Positions 7,780 to 15,427 of a DNA stretch of 28,217 bases are shown here, in pieces. A program made the position numbers and the translations under genes. A model generated the notes under the pieces. The model did not search any database, was not told the DNA's origin, and saw only the letters and a program-made list of their open reading frames with translations. The DNA is from DATHWB01 sp040905965 (GTDB lineage Bacteria; Actinomycetota; Acidimicrobiia; Spongiisociales; ZC4RG35). Position 1 is the stretch's first letter. Each line of letters opens with the position of its first letter. The DNA lies in contig JBBDQP010000072.1 of NCBI GenBank assembly GCA_040905965.1, positions 1 through 28,217 of the forward strand, written 5' to 3'.

Positions 7780-7999
7780 CATCGCAGGAATCGAGATCAG
7801 GGGCGGGGTCGGTCCCTACGAAGCGGCCGCGATCGCGGCGGTCATTCGCGAGAGCTTGGCATCCGAGGAACGCGCCCGCTCCCGACGCCCCCCCGACCGT
7901 CGCCCGCCGGCCTGGGTCCGGCTCGGGATGCAGACGCCGCTGGGACGATTCGATCCCCCCACCGCGCCCGATCCCGGTCGGAACTGGCCGGACCCCTGA
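7772..7999 (+). CDS. acyl-CoA carboxylase epsilon subunit-like small protein
   Basis: This 75-residue ORF overlaps the end of mce by eight bases. Its pattern is that of the small epsilon subunit of actinobacterial acetyl/propionyl-CoA carboxylases: a short strand (IEIRGG), one helix rich in Ala/Ile/Glu (PYEAAAIAAVIRESLASEE), an Arg/Pro-rich stretch, then a tail with Trp and Pro (PAWVRLGM, GRFDPP, GRNWPDP). Epsilon subunits bridge the alpha and beta chains and are poorly conserved, so the call rests on pattern and on the epimerase next door, which uses the carboxylase product. The alpha and beta subunits are not in the window. Confidence 0.5.
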   Translation: MDDIAGIEIRGGVGPYEAAAIAAVIRESLASEERARSRRPPDRRPPAWVRLGMQTPLGRFDPPTAPDPGRNWPDP

Positions 8000-8009
8000 T
8001 CCGATGTCG

Positions 8010-8039
8010 TAGATTGCGCACCCCAGATTCGATCGGAGG
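8010..8039 (+). promoter_or_regulatory. -10-like element and Shine-Dalgarno of ilvE
   Basis: TAGATT (8010-8015) could be a -10 element. GGAGG (8035-8039) is five bases before the ATG at 8045, a full Shine-Dalgarno. This contrasts with many first genes here that have none. Confidence 0.4.
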
Positions 8040-8044
8040 CCGCC

Positions 8045-9067
8045 ATGACGTCATCGTTCCCTGAAGCGCCCACCGGTGCCTTCGGCACGGTGTTCGCGGA
8101 TTCGATGGCTGTTGCCACCTGGAAGGACGGCAACTGGTCGTCATCCGAAGTGGTCGGCACCCAGCCGTTCTCTTTCCATCCGGCCACCCACGTCCTCCAT
8201 TACGGGAGTGCCTGCTTCGAAGGCCTCAAGGCCCATCGTGGGACCGACGGCGTCGTCAGGGTCTTCCGGGCCGATCGCCACGCGGAGCGGATGGCGACGA
8301 GCGCCGGGATCTTGCGGCTTCCCGTTCCGCCGCTCGACATGCTTCGCCAAATGATCTTCGACACCGTCGCGGCCAACCGCGCAGACGTGCCCGTCTCCCC
8401 CGGATCGCTGTATCTCCGTCCCACGTTGATCGGAACCGAGCCGAATATCGGTGCGGCGGCGGTTCCCAGCAAGGAGGCGCTGCTGTATGTGCTCGCCAGC
8501 CCGGTGGGTGACTACTTCAAAGGCGGAGATCGGGCGTTGAAGCTCGCCATCGAGCAGGACCAACCCCGGTCGACTCCCACTTTCGGGATGGTGAAGAGCG
8601 GCGCAAACTACGTCATGGCGCTCGGAATCACGATGGATCGCCGGGCCGAGTACGGGATCGACCAGGTCCTGTTCGCTCCGCGGGGTGATGTCCAGGAGAC
8701 GGGGGCATCGAACTTCATGCTGATCGACGCCGAGCGCATCGTGACTCCGATGCTCACCGAGAGTTTCCTGCACGGTGTGACGAGGGATTCGATCCTGCAG
8801 CTCGGACGAGACCTTGGTTACGAAGTCGAAGAGCGTTCTTTGACTGTGAGCGACGTCGTCGAGTGGGCGTCTCGTCCGGACGCCGAGGCGGCCCTCTCCG
8901 GGACTGCCGCGGTGCTGGCGTCGGTGGGGACGCTGTTCGTCGACGGCGAGGAGATCCCGGTCGGTGGTGGCGGGGTGGGTTCGCAGACGACTCGGCTCCG
9001 CAGCGCCCTGCGCGCCATCCATCTCGGTGAATCCGACGACCCGCACGGCTGGCTCACCGAGGTCTGA
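8045..9067 (+). CDS. ilvE: branched-chain amino acid aminotransferase
   Basis: This PLP enzyme performs the last step of Leu, Ile and Val synthesis, moving an amino group from glutamate to the branched 2-oxo acid. The 340-residue chain is the longer (type II) bacterial form. The PLP lysine is Lys184 in GMVKSGANYVMAL. HYGSACFEGLKAHRG, the Arg-rich LYLRPTLIGTEPNIG segment, QETGASNFMLI and the C-terminal GTAAVLASVGTL are typical. The start has a full Shine-Dalgarno. Its last 14 bases overlap the end of the convergent murJ gene. Confidence 0.96.
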   Translation: MTSSFPEAPTGAFGTVFADSMAVATWKDGNWSSSEVVGTQPFSFHPATHVLHYGSACFEGLKAHRGTDGVVRVFRADRHAERMATSAGILRLPVPPLDMLRQMIFDTVAANRADVPVSPGSLYLRPTLIGTEPNIGAAAVPSKEALLYVLASPVGDYFKGGDRALKLAIEQDQPRSTPTFGMVKSGANYVMALGITMDRRAEYGIDQVLFAPRGDVQETGASNFMLIDAERIVTPMLTESFLHGVTRDSILQLGRDLGYEVEERSLTVSDVVEWASRPDAEAALSGTAAVLASVGTLFVDGEEIPVGGGGVGSQTTRLRSALRAIHLGESDDPHGWLTEV

Positions 9068-10553
9068 CGAGCCTCCGCAAGAGACTGGGTATTTCTTCGA
9101 TCCCGAGGAAGTACCCCGCCGCCACGAAGACACCGATGGAGGAGATTGCTGCCGCGGCCGGGTGCAACGGCGTGATCGCCAGGGCGGTGGCGACTGCTCC
9201 GGCGATCGCAACGCTGAGTCGTCCGGCGAACCGTGCCATCGCCGAGCGTTCCGCCGCCGGCACGCCCCGGTACCAGACCACGGCAATCGCGCTGGCATAG
9301 ACGCCGACCGCGGCCGCGGAGACGGCGGCGATACCCGTCCCGTCCCCGGCCACGAAGAACAACGTGGGAATGGTGACCAGGGTCACGACGGTTCCCACGA
9401 TCACCGGAGTCCACATCTGGCGGCGGGCGTAGAAGGCCCTGGTGATTACCTGATGGACGACCCAGAACGGGGTCACCGTGGCATAGACGGCCAGCAGCGA
9501 AGCCACCACGACCGTGTCGTCGGCCGTGAAGGCTCCCCACTGGAGCGCCAGCCGGACCCAGACGTCCGAGAGCACGACGACGATCAATGTCACGGGGACG
9601 GCGATGACGAGTGCAACCCGGATCGACCGATCGACGGTGCTCCGCATTCCCGGTGCGTCGCCTCGTGCGGCGAGGCCGGCCAGATACGGATATGCGGCCA
9701 CTCCCGCAGCCTGGGCGATGACACCCACCGGGAGCATCATCAGGCGCCGCGCATACTGCAGACCCGCCGTCGTGCCTTCCGGTCCGAACTGTCCGAAGGC
9801 GCGCGGCCACTGCTCGTCCAGCGCGATCACCGTCTGGCCGACCATCAGCGGCAGCGCCAGTGTCAGATACTCCCGGACCGCCGGGTCGTTCGGTTCCGGT
9901 CGGACGAACCGGAGTCCCAGGCGGTGCGCTCCCCACCATTGGAGTCCGAACGAGCCGACGAGTGCCCCGGCGACACCGCCGATCAGAAACGCCTCCGGGC
10001 TGGGCGACCCGTCAAGATTGCCCACGACGCCTCCGACGATGATCCCGGCGTTGTAGATGATGGGTCCCAAAGTCGGGATCACGAAGCGTCGGTGAGTGAA
10101 CTGGACGGCCGAGAACAGGGCGCCGAGCGCGAACAGCACCTGGAGAACGAGGGCGAGTCGGGTCATGGCCACGAGCCGACTCGCGGCGTTGCCGGTTACC
10201 TCGGGGAAGATGACTTCCACCAGCGTCGGAGCACTGAGGGCGGCGGCGGCGGTGAGGACGGCGAGGATGATCCCAACTGTCCGGAACACGGCGCTGAACG
10301 CACTGCTGGCGTCGTCTCCGGACTCCACCCGCGCGGCGAGGATCGGGATCAGGGTGATGGAGAGGAAACCGCCCGCCACCAAGTAGAACGCGAAGTCGGG
10401 GATCGTGAAGGCGTACTGGTAGAGATCCGTCTCGGCGGTCCGCCCGAGGATGACGGCCATCGTCAGATCGCGACCGAATCCGAGAACCCGTGACAACAGG
10501 ACGCCAGCCGCGACGATCGCCGCCGCGGTTCCGATCCGGGGACTCTGGCTCAT
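9054..10553 (-). CDS. murJ: lipid II flippase MurJ
   Basis: The integral membrane protein moves the peptidoglycan precursor lipid II across the cytoplasmic membrane. The 499-residue chain is almost entirely hydrophobic helices, consistent with about 14 membrane segments. The N-terminus AAAIVAAGVLLSRVLGFGRD is the MurJ/MviN hallmark (SRxxGFxRD), followed by FTIPDFAFYLVAGGFLSITLIPIL. The actinobacterial C-terminal pseudokinase extension seen in mycobacterial MurJ is absent. It overlaps the upstream PHP gene by four bases (ATGA) and overlaps ilvE tail to tail. Confidence 0.94.
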   Translation of the reverse strand: MSQSPRIGTAAAIVAAGVLLSRVLGFGRDLTMAVILGRTAETDLYQYAFTIPDFAFYLVAGGFLSITLIPILAARVESGDDASSAFSAVFRTVGIILAVLTAAAALSAPTLVEVIFPEVTGNAASRLVAMTRLALVLQVLFALGALFSAVQFTHRRFVIPTLGPIIYNAGIIVGGVVGNLDGSPSPEAFLIGGVAGALVGSFGLQWWGAHRLGLRFVRPEPNDPAVREYLTLALPLMVGQTVIALDEQWPRAFGQFGPEGTTAGLQYARRLMMLPVGVIAQAAGVAAYPYLAGLAARGDAPGMRSTVDRSIRVALVIAVPVTLIVVVLSDVWVRLALQWGAFTADDTVVVASLLAVYATVTPFWVVHQVITRAFYARRQMWTPVIVGTVVTLVTIPTLFFVAGDGTGIAAVSAAAVGVYASAIAVVWYRGVPAAERSAMARFAGRLSVAIAGAVATALAITPLHPAAAAISSIGVFVAAGYFLGIEEIPSLLRRLVRPR

Positions 10554-11392
10554 GCTCGGGTCGAGCGCAGCGGCTCCAGGATCTCGGTGGGCACGCTTAA
10601 GCCGGCTGACCCCGTTCCCAGCGACACGTCGTGCTTGTACGTGCCATGGAAGTCGGAGCCTCCGGAGGGCAGCAGCCCGAAGCGGGCGGCCATCTTCACG
10701 TACCCGGCGCGCTCGTCGGCGTCATAGCTGCCGTAGTGACATTCGATGCCGACCATCCCCGCATCGGCGAGTCTCCGCATCATTGCCTCTACTTCGTCTC
10801 GGTTGTCGAGTCCGAGCGTGTGGGCGTGGGCGAGGATCGGGACGCCGCCCGATCGGCGCGCCAGGTCGATGGCTTCCTCGGGTCCGAGCCGGCGGCGGGG
10901 CATGTACGCCGGCCGTCCGTTGGCCAGGTACTCGTCGAACGCCTGAGTGATCGTCCCGACGTGGCGCCTTCTGACCATGACCGCCGCGATGTGCGGCCGT
11001 CCCACCGTCCCCGTACCTGCCTCCGTCTCGACCTCCTCGAGGGTGATCTCCATTCCGAGTTCGTTCAACCGTTCGACGATGCGGGCGTTGCGGCCGTTGC
11101 GCGCCTCCTGCAGGCCCGCCAAACGGTCCTGAAGAGGCCCGCTCCCCGGTTCCAGCCACAGCACCAGCATGTGCATTCCCCCTCGATCCCAGTCCAACGA
11201 CAGCTCGATTCCTGGGATGAGTTCGATCCCCGCCGCGTCGGCAGCCGCTTTGGCCTCTCCGATCCCTTCGAGGGTGTCGTGGTCGGTGAGAGCAATGGCC
11301 TCCAGACCCTGGACCGCGGCGAGCTGGACGAGTTCGGTCGGGGTGAATGATCCGTCCGAGGCCGTGGAATGGGTGTGGAGATCGATCGGCAC
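10550..11392 (-). CDS. PHP domain phosphoesterase
   Basis: This 280-residue polymerase-and-histidinol-phosphatase fold enzyme resembles the TrpH/YciV family, whose members hydrolyse 3',5'-nucleoside bisphosphates or trim RNA 5' ends. Metal ligands are clear: IDLHTHSTASDGS, ALTDHDTLEG, IPGIELS, the HAHT motif and the final GSDFHG. The GTG at 11392 is chosen because the family motif follows at once (VPIDLHTHS) and a TAGCGT hexamer lies eight bases upstream; the frame is open for 20 more codons. It overlaps murJ by four bases, so a shared transcript is likely. The substrate is not defined. Confidence 0.9.
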   Translation of the reverse strand: MPIDLHTHSTASDGSFTPTELVQLAAVQGLEAIALTDHDTLEGIGEAKAAADAAGIELIPGIELSLDWDRGGMHMLVLWLEPGSGPLQDRLAGLQEARNGRNARIVERLNELGMEITLEEVETEAGTGTVGRPHIAAVMVRRRHVGTITQAFDEYLANGRPAYMPRRRLGPEEAIDLARRSGGVPILAHAHTLGLDNRDEVEAMMRRLADAGMVGIECHYGSYDADERAGYVKMAARFGLLPSGGSDFHGTYKHDVSLGTGSAGLSVPTEILEPLRSTRA

Positions 11393-11400
11393 GCAGGGGA

Positions 11401-11406
11401 ACGCTA
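11401..11406 (-). promoter_or_regulatory. -10-like hexamer of the PHP gene
   Basis: On the minus strand this reads TAGCGT and ends eight bases before the GTG at 11392. It supports that start and a transcript separate from asd. Confidence 0.35.
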
Positions 11407-11465
11407 GTGGCCTCGTGCTGTCGCAACCCGGCTCAGCCGCCGGACGGTCCACGCACCTCCGAGCC

Positions 11466-12491
11466 TCACCCGAGGGACGCCATCACCCGTTCAGCGATCT
11501 CGATGGTGTTGAGCGCCGCGCCCTTGCGAAGGTTGTCGCCCACCACCCACAGGTTGATGCCGCCCGGCGCTCCGACAGTGTCCCGCACCCGCCCGACCAG
11601 CACGTCGTCGATTCCCGCCGAGTCGAGCGGTGTGGGCGTCGTGTCGTGCCACACCTGGACGCCCGGGGCTCGGGCGAGGATCTCCACGGCCTCGATCCGA
11701 TCGAGCGGTCTGTCGAACCGTGCGGTGGCGGCGATTCCGTGGCCCACCATCACCGGAACCCTGACACACGTCGGTTCGACCGCCACTCCGGGGGCTCCGA
11801 GGATCTTGCGGGTCTCGTTGACCAGCTTCCACTCCTCGTCTGTGTAGCCCTGCTCCTTCTCGGTTCCGGCATAGGGGAGCACATTGAAACCGATCGGACG
11901 CTGATAGAGGCTTCCCCCCGGGTCCTCCCATCCTCCGTACTGCAACGATTCGGGGGACTCGATGAGTTGGCGGGTCTGGCGGAGGAGTTCGTCCATCCCT
12001 TGCTTGCCGGACCCTGACACCGACTGATACGACGTCGCCACCATCGACGTCAGCCCTGCCTCCCGATGCAGCGGCCCGATCGCCATCATCAACGCCATCG
12101 TGGTGCAGTTCGGGTTGGCGATGATCCCCCTGGGCCGATCAGCCAGGGCGTCGTCGTTCACGTTGGCCACCACCAGGGGGACGTCGGGTTCCATCCGGAA
12201 CGCGGACGAGTTGTCGACGACGACGACTCCGGCCTCGGCAAAGCGCGGCGCGTGCTGCCGGCTCCGGTCGCCACCCGCCGAGAACAGCGCAATGTCGATT
12301 CCGGCGGGATCCGCTTCGTCGAGGTCCTCGATCTCGATTGCGCCCCAGGGAGTCTCGACTTTCGTGCCTGCCGAGCGGGCGGAAGCCATCAGCCGCAATT
12401 CGGCGACCGGAAAGTCGCGCTCTCCCAGGATCTGGAGCATGGTGCGTCCGACGGCACCGGTTGCTCCCACGATGGCGATGTTGGCGGTCAT
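11466..12491 (-). CDS. asd: aspartate-semialdehyde dehydrogenase
   Basis: The enzyme reduces aspartyl phosphate to aspartate semialdehyde, the branch point to lysine/diaminopimelate, threonine and methionine. The 341-residue protein starts with the NADP-binding IAIVGATGAVGRTML. The catalytic Cys129 is in NPNCTTM; Arg244 and His251 are in VRVPVMVGHG. SFLSGSGKQG-like SVSGSGKQGMDEL and the C-terminal WVVGDNLRKGAALN are typical. The ATG is taken at 12491 because it overlaps the lysC stop by four bases; the open frame upstream lies inside lysC. It works directly after LysC in the pathway. Confidence 0.97.
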   Translation of the reverse strand: MTANIAIVGATGAVGRTMLQILGERDFPVAELRLMASARSAGTKVETPWGAIEIEDLDEADPAGIDIALFSAGGDRSRQHAPRFAEAGVVVVDNSSAFRMEPDVPLVVANVNDDALADRPRGIIANPNCTTMALMMAIGPLHREAGLTSMVATSYQSVSGSGKQGMDELLRQTRQLIESPESLQYGGWEDPGGSLYQRPIGFNVLPYAGTEKEQGYTDEEWKLVNETRKILGAPGVAVEPTCVRVPVMVGHGIAATARFDRPLDRIEAVEILARAPGVQVWHDTTPTPLDSAGIDDVLVGRVRDTVGAPGGINLWVVGDNLRKGAALNTIEIAERVMASLG

Positions 12492-12985
12492 GCTCCTACC
12501 TCCGGTTCGATGAGAGGCGGATCGAACTCGGCATGCAGGAGCCGGACTGCTTCCTCGACGTTCGACGCCCGGACGACGCACGAGATGCGGATCGTCGACG
12601 TGGAAATCATCTCGATGTTGATCCCGGCGTCTGCCATGGTCCGGAACACTTTCGCCGCCACGCCAGGATGCGACTTCATACCCGCCCCCACCAGCGAGAC
12701 CTTGGCGATGTCAGGGTCGACCTCCACGCCGACGGCGTCGACTTCGGCTGCGACCCGATTGGCGATGGCGCGGGCGGTGTCCAAGGACGCCTTCGGCACG
12801 GTGAGCGAGATGTCCGTGGTCCCGTCGTGTGACGTGTTCTGGACGATCATGTCGATGTTGACCCCGGCCGCTGCCAGCGGTTCGAAGAGTCGGGCTGCGA
12901 CCCCAGGGCGGTCTGGCACTCCGCGCACGGTGAGTTTGGCTTCCGACGTGTCGTGGGCCACCCCGCTGATGATCGCTTGTTCCAT
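12488..12985 (-). CDS. aspartate kinase beta subunit, nested in-frame start
   Basis: Codon 246 of lysC is ATG, and a full GGAGG Shine-Dalgarno (GGAGGAG on the minus strand) ends five bases before it at 12991. Translation from here gives a 165-residue protein beginning MEQAIISGVAHDTSEAK and containing only the two ACT domains. The same nested design gives the beta subunit of aspartokinase in Corynebacterium and Bacillus. The signal is stronger than that of the full-length start. It is established for the family but inferred here. Confidence 0.75.
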   Translation of the reverse strand: MEQAIISGVAHDTSEAKLTVRGVPDRPGVAARLFEPLAAAGVNIDMIVQNTSHDGTTDISLTVPKASLDTARAIANRVAAEVDAVGVEVDPDIAKVSLVGAGMKSHPGVAAKVFRTMADAGINIEMISTSTIRISCVVRASNVEEAVRLLHAEFDPPLIEPEVGA

Positions 12986-13720
12986 TGTCTCCTCCTTGAC
13001 CCAGGTCCCAACGGCGGGCTTGAACGATGAGCGGACGTGGATCGGAATGTTGAACCGCCGACCAAATTCCACTGAGCGGCTCATGAGTACGCCGGCGCCT
13101 GCCGCCGACAATTCCAGCATCTCCTCGAACGAAATCTCTGCGAGTTTCTTCGCATCGGGCACAACCCGCGGATCGGCGGTGAACACGCCGTCCACGTCCG
13201 TGTAGATCTCGCACACGTCTGCCCCGAGCGAGGCGGCGAGAGCGACGGCGGTGGCATCTGATCCACCCCGTCCCAGTGTCGTCACTTCTTTCGAGAGGGG
13301 ATCGACCCCCTGAAACCCGGCGACGATGACCACTTTGCCCTCGTCGATCGCTTCTCGGACCCTGCTCCCGGTGATGCCGGTGATCTTGGCGGATCCGTGT
13401 TCGGAGTCGGTCAGGATTCCGGCCTGACTGCCCGTGAAGCTCACGGCCTCGACTCCGCGGGATTGGATGGCCATCGCCGTGAGCGCCATCGAGATGCGCT
13501 CACCGGCCGTGAGAAGCATGTCGAGTTCCCTGGCAGGCGGCAGCGGGCTCACGGCTGCGGCGAGCTCGAGGAGTTCGTCGGTGGTCTTGCCCATCGCCGA
13601 AACGACGACGACGACGTCATTGCCGTCCTTGCGCGTCGCCACGATGCGGTCGGCGACCGCCGAGATCCGTTCCGGGGTGGCGACTGAGGTGCCGCCGTAT
13701 TTCTGGACGATGAGGGCCAT
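12488..13720 (-). CDS. lysC: aspartate kinase, alpha subunit
   Basis: The enzyme phosphorylates aspartate, the first committed step of the aspartate family. The 410-residue product has the kinase domain (VQKYGGTSVATPERI near the start, TLGRGGSDATAVALAA, the EIYTDVDGVFTADPR segment), then two ACT regulatory domains from about residue 260 that in actinobacteria sense lysine plus threonine. The structure matches the Corynebacterium type with an alpha2-beta2 enzyme; an in-frame internal start for the beta chain lies at codon 246. It is followed by asd with a four-base overlap. Weak sequence upstream (13721-13795) serves both this gene and the divergent cyclophilin. Confidence 0.96.
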   Translation of the reverse strand: MALIVQKYGGTSVATPERISAVADRIVATRKDGNDVVVVVSAMGKTTDELLELAAAVSPLPPARELDMLLTAGERISMALTAMAIQSRGVEAVSFTGSQAGILTDSEHGSAKITGITGSRVREAIDEGKVVIVAGFQGVDPLSKEVTTLGRGGSDATAVALAASLGADVCEIYTDVDGVFTADPRVVPDAKKLAEISFEEMLELSAAGAGVLMSRSVEFGRRFNIPIHVRSSFKPAVGTWVKEETMEQAIISGVAHDTSEAKLTVRGVPDRPGVAARLFEPLAAAGVNIDMIVQNTSHDGTTDISLTVPKASLDTARAIANRVAAEVDAVGVEVDPDIAKVSLVGAGMKSHPGVAAKVFRTMADAGINIEMISTSTIRISCVVRASNVEEAVRLLHAEFDPPLIEPEVGA

Positions 13721-13781
13721 ATGGGAGTCTGATCGGGGAGGAGCGAAGGATACGCCGGCACGAAGAGTGTCAGTTCACCGT

Positions 13782-13787
13782 TAGCCT
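13782..13787 (+). promoter_or_regulatory. -10-like hexamer of the cyclophilin gene
   Basis: TAGCCT ends eight bases before the ATG at 13796, the same hexamer as before the thiolase gene. No Shine-Dalgarno is visible. Confidence 0.3.
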
Positions 13788-13795
13788 CCCGCCCG

Positions 13796-14569
13796 ATGAG
13801 CGATCGACGTGAACGCCAGAAACAGGCCCGAGCCGCCGCCAAGGAGGCCCAGCGCAAGGCAACCGCCCGTCGCGAACTGCGCCGAAGGATCACCGTCGGG
13901 CTCGGACTTGGCGCCTCGGTGGCCGTGATGCTCCTTCTTCTCGGCACGTTCTCGTCCGATGAGGGCGACCTACCTGAAGCGCTCGCCGACTTCCGTGACC
14001 AGCCGACGGCCTGTGGGGGTTCGTTGCCGGATCCGGTGACCGAGATGCAGTTCGAATCCCCCGTTCGACAGGTGTTCGGGTCTGACTCGGTGGTTGCAAC
14101 GCTGGAGACTTCGTGCGGGACGATCGTGGTCGAGCTCGCTGCCGAAGACTTCCCGCAGACGGTGAGTAGCTTCGTGTTCCTCGCCCGCAACGGTTACTAC
14201 GACGGGACCGCCTTCCATCGGATTGCGACGGACTTCGTGATTCAGGGCGGAGACCCGACTGCGACCGGCGCTGGCGGCCCCGGCTACAGCATCCCCGACG
14301 AGTTCCCTGACACGGGATTCCTCTACGAGGAGGGCGTGGTGGCGATGGCTAATGGTGGTCGCGGCACGACCGGGAGTCAGTTCTTCATCGTCACCGGCGA
14401 CGAGGCCGAATTGCTCAACCCCACCTTCAACGTGTTGGGCAGAGTCGTGGAGGGTTTCGACGTCCTCGAACGGATCAACCAGGTCGAGACCCGACAGCAG
14501 GCCGGCGGCAGGGAACGGTCGTATCCCACCGAGTCCGTCTATCTCAACTCCATCACCATCACCGGCTGA
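13796..14569 (+). CDS. membrane-anchored cyclophilin-type peptidyl-prolyl isomerase
   Basis: The 257-residue protein has a highly charged Arg/Lys/Ala N-terminus (about residues 1-30), one membrane helix (ITVGLGLGASVAVMLLLLG, about 32-50) and an extracytoplasmic cyclophilin domain from about residue 95. The domain shows VELAAEDFPQTVSSFVFLARNGYYDG, the catalytic FHR (AFHRI), FVIQGGDPTATG and the SQFFIV and FNVLGRVVEG motifs. It probably helps fold exported proteins. Single-helix cyclophilins of this type are common in actinobacteria. The basic N-terminus makes it an N-in signal anchor rather than a cleaved signal peptide. Confidence 0.93.
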   Translation: MSDRRERQKQARAAAKEAQRKATARRELRRRITVGLGLGASVAVMLLLLGTFSSDEGDLPEALADFRDQPTACGGSLPDPVTEMQFESPVRQVFGSDSVVATLETSCGTIVVELAAEDFPQTVSSFVFLARNGYYDGTAFHRIATDFVIQGGDPTATGAGGPGYSIPDEFPDTGFLYEEGVVAMANGGRGTTGSQFFIVTGDEAELLNPTFNVLGRVVEGFDVLERINQVETRQQAGGRERSYPTESVYLNSITITG

Positions 14570-14587
14570 AGTCCCAGGGCGGTATCG

Positions 14588-14604
14588 GACCCCCCGCGGG
14601 GGTC
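14588..14604. terminator. hairpin after the cyclophilin gene
   Basis: GACCCCC (14588-14594) and GGGGGTC (14598-14604) form a perfect seven-pair stem with a three-base loop, 18 bases after the stop codon. No T-run follows. It may be a weak terminator or may separate the gene from the tRNA promoter (TAGACT, 14605-14610, as -10). Confidence 0.4.
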
Positions 14605-14623
14605 TAGACTCAGATCTTCCAAT

Positions 14624-14697
14624 CGGGACGTAGCGCAGCTTGGTAGCGCGCAGCGTTCGGGACGCTGAGGTCGTGGGTTCAAGTCCCACCGTCCCGA
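14624..14697 (+). tRNA. tRNA-Pro(CGG)
   Basis: A 74-base cloverleaf. The acceptor stem is CGGGACG paired with CGTCCCG, with discriminator A at 14697. The D-loop region is GCGCAGCTTGGTAGCGC, and the anticodon stem CAGCG/CGCTG encloses loop TTCGGGA with anticodon CGG at 14658-14660. The T arm is GTGGG-TTCAAGT-CCCAC. No CCA is encoded. CGG reads the CCG proline codon, abundant in this GC-rich DNA. TAGACT at 14605-14610 may be its -10 element. Confidence 0.96.
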
Positions 14698-14709
14698 CTC
14701 AGAGAAACA

Positions 14710-14748
14710 CCAGGTCAGGGTCGCCCTCCGGGGCGGCCCTCTGGTTTG
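14710..14748 (+). terminator. intrinsic terminator of tRNA-Pro
   Basis: AGGGTCGCC (14717-14725) pairs with GGCGGCCCT (14732-14740), nine pairs with one G-U and a six-base loop. CCAG (14710-14713) and CTGG (14741-14744) add an outer stem, and TTTGT follows. It begins 13 bases after the tRNA. Confidence 0.65.
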
Positions 14749-14796
14749 TGAGGCCGGTTCCCTCTCGCGCGTCGCACCTTCGGGAGAGTCCGTTTC

Positions 14797-15075
14797 TCAA
14801 CCGGGCCGGTAGACGTCGCCGCGGTGCCCCACCCTCAACACGATGACCTCGTGCCGGTCGTCATCGATCCGGTAGAGGATGCGATACGTCCCGCGCCGGG
14901 CGCTCCATACGCCTCCCAGTTCGTCTCGTAGAGCGGCTCCGACCCGCCTCGGATTGTCCAACAGGGGTCCGGTCAGGAAGTCGATCACTGCAAATGCCAC
15001 CGCCTCCGGCAGCTCCTCGCGAATGGCCCGAGCCGCCGGGGCAGTGACGACGATCTCGTATCGTTTGGCGCTCAC
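14797..15075 (-). CDS. RelE/ParE family toxin
   Basis: This 92-residue protein has the RelE fold pattern: N-terminal strand YEIVVTAPAARAIREELP, a helix, then GVWSARRGTYRILYRIDDDRHEVIVLRVGHRGDVYR at the C-terminus with the Arg and Tyr residues used by ribosome-dependent RelE nucleases. Such toxins cut mRNA in the ribosome A site. It is encoded second, overlapping the antitoxin gene by four bases (ATGA), as in yefM-yoeB and relBE modules. The toxin seems intact. Confidence 0.92.
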   Translation of the reverse strand: MSAKRYEIVVTAPAARAIREELPEAVAFAVIDFLTGPLLDNPRRVGAALRDELGGVWSARRGTYRILYRIDDDRHEVIVLRVGHRGDVYRPG

Positions 15076-15341
15076 CGAGGCCGCAGGGCCTTCACAGCCT
15101 CGACACCACGCACCACATCGCCGTCGAGATACGCGCGATGGGCTTGTACCAGTTCGGTGACGGCCTCAGAGTCCCCGAGCACGGCAAGGGTCTCCTCAAG
15201 CGACTCGAGGTCTTCGGGGCTGATCAGCACCGCCGCCGGGGTGCCATTGCGTGTCACCACCACCCGTTCGTGGTGCGTTTGGACACGTTCGATGAACTCG
15301 GAGAACCGATCACGGACCGCACGGAGTGACTCAGTCGACAT
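15072..15341 (-). CDS. Phd/YefM family antitoxin
   Basis: The 89-residue protein has the Phd/YefM N-terminal DNA-binding module (STESLRAVRDRFSEFIERVQTHHERVVVTRNGTPAAVLISPEDLESLEETL, residues 2-52 approximately) and a variable C-terminal tail that would wrap the toxin. It neutralises the RelE toxin that overlaps it and, with it, represses the operon. The ATG at 15341 is chosen because the family begins there and an operator-like palindrome lies just upstream; the frame is open 30 codons further. Its promoter lies in the 86 bases after the doc gene. Confidence 0.9.
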   Translation of the reverse strand: MSTESLRAVRDRFSEFIERVQTHHERVVVTRNGTPAAVLISPEDLESLEETLAVLGDSEAVTELVQAHRAYLDGDVVRGVEAVKALRPR

Positions 15342-15344
15342 GGC

Positions 15345-15354
15345 CACAATTGTG
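15345..15354. promoter_or_regulatory. palindrome at the Phd-RelE promoter
   Basis: CACAATTGTG is a perfect 10-base palindrome four bases upstream of the antitoxin ATG. On the minus strand, CACAAT of the same sequence sits seven bases before the ATG and can serve as -10. An operator overlapping the promoter fits autorepression by the Phd-type antitoxin. Confidence 0.5.
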
Positions 15355-15427
15355 CCACACCTATGACGACAATGGAACGTGACTCGGGGTCCGGTTCGAG
15401 AAATGCGCGGAGTCTGGGCTCGCTGGC

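Noticed and set aside
8964..10493. 509-codon plus-strand ORF opposite murJ
   Set aside because: Its composition is a mirror of the murJ codons, rich in Arg, Asp, Gly and His, with no family similarity.
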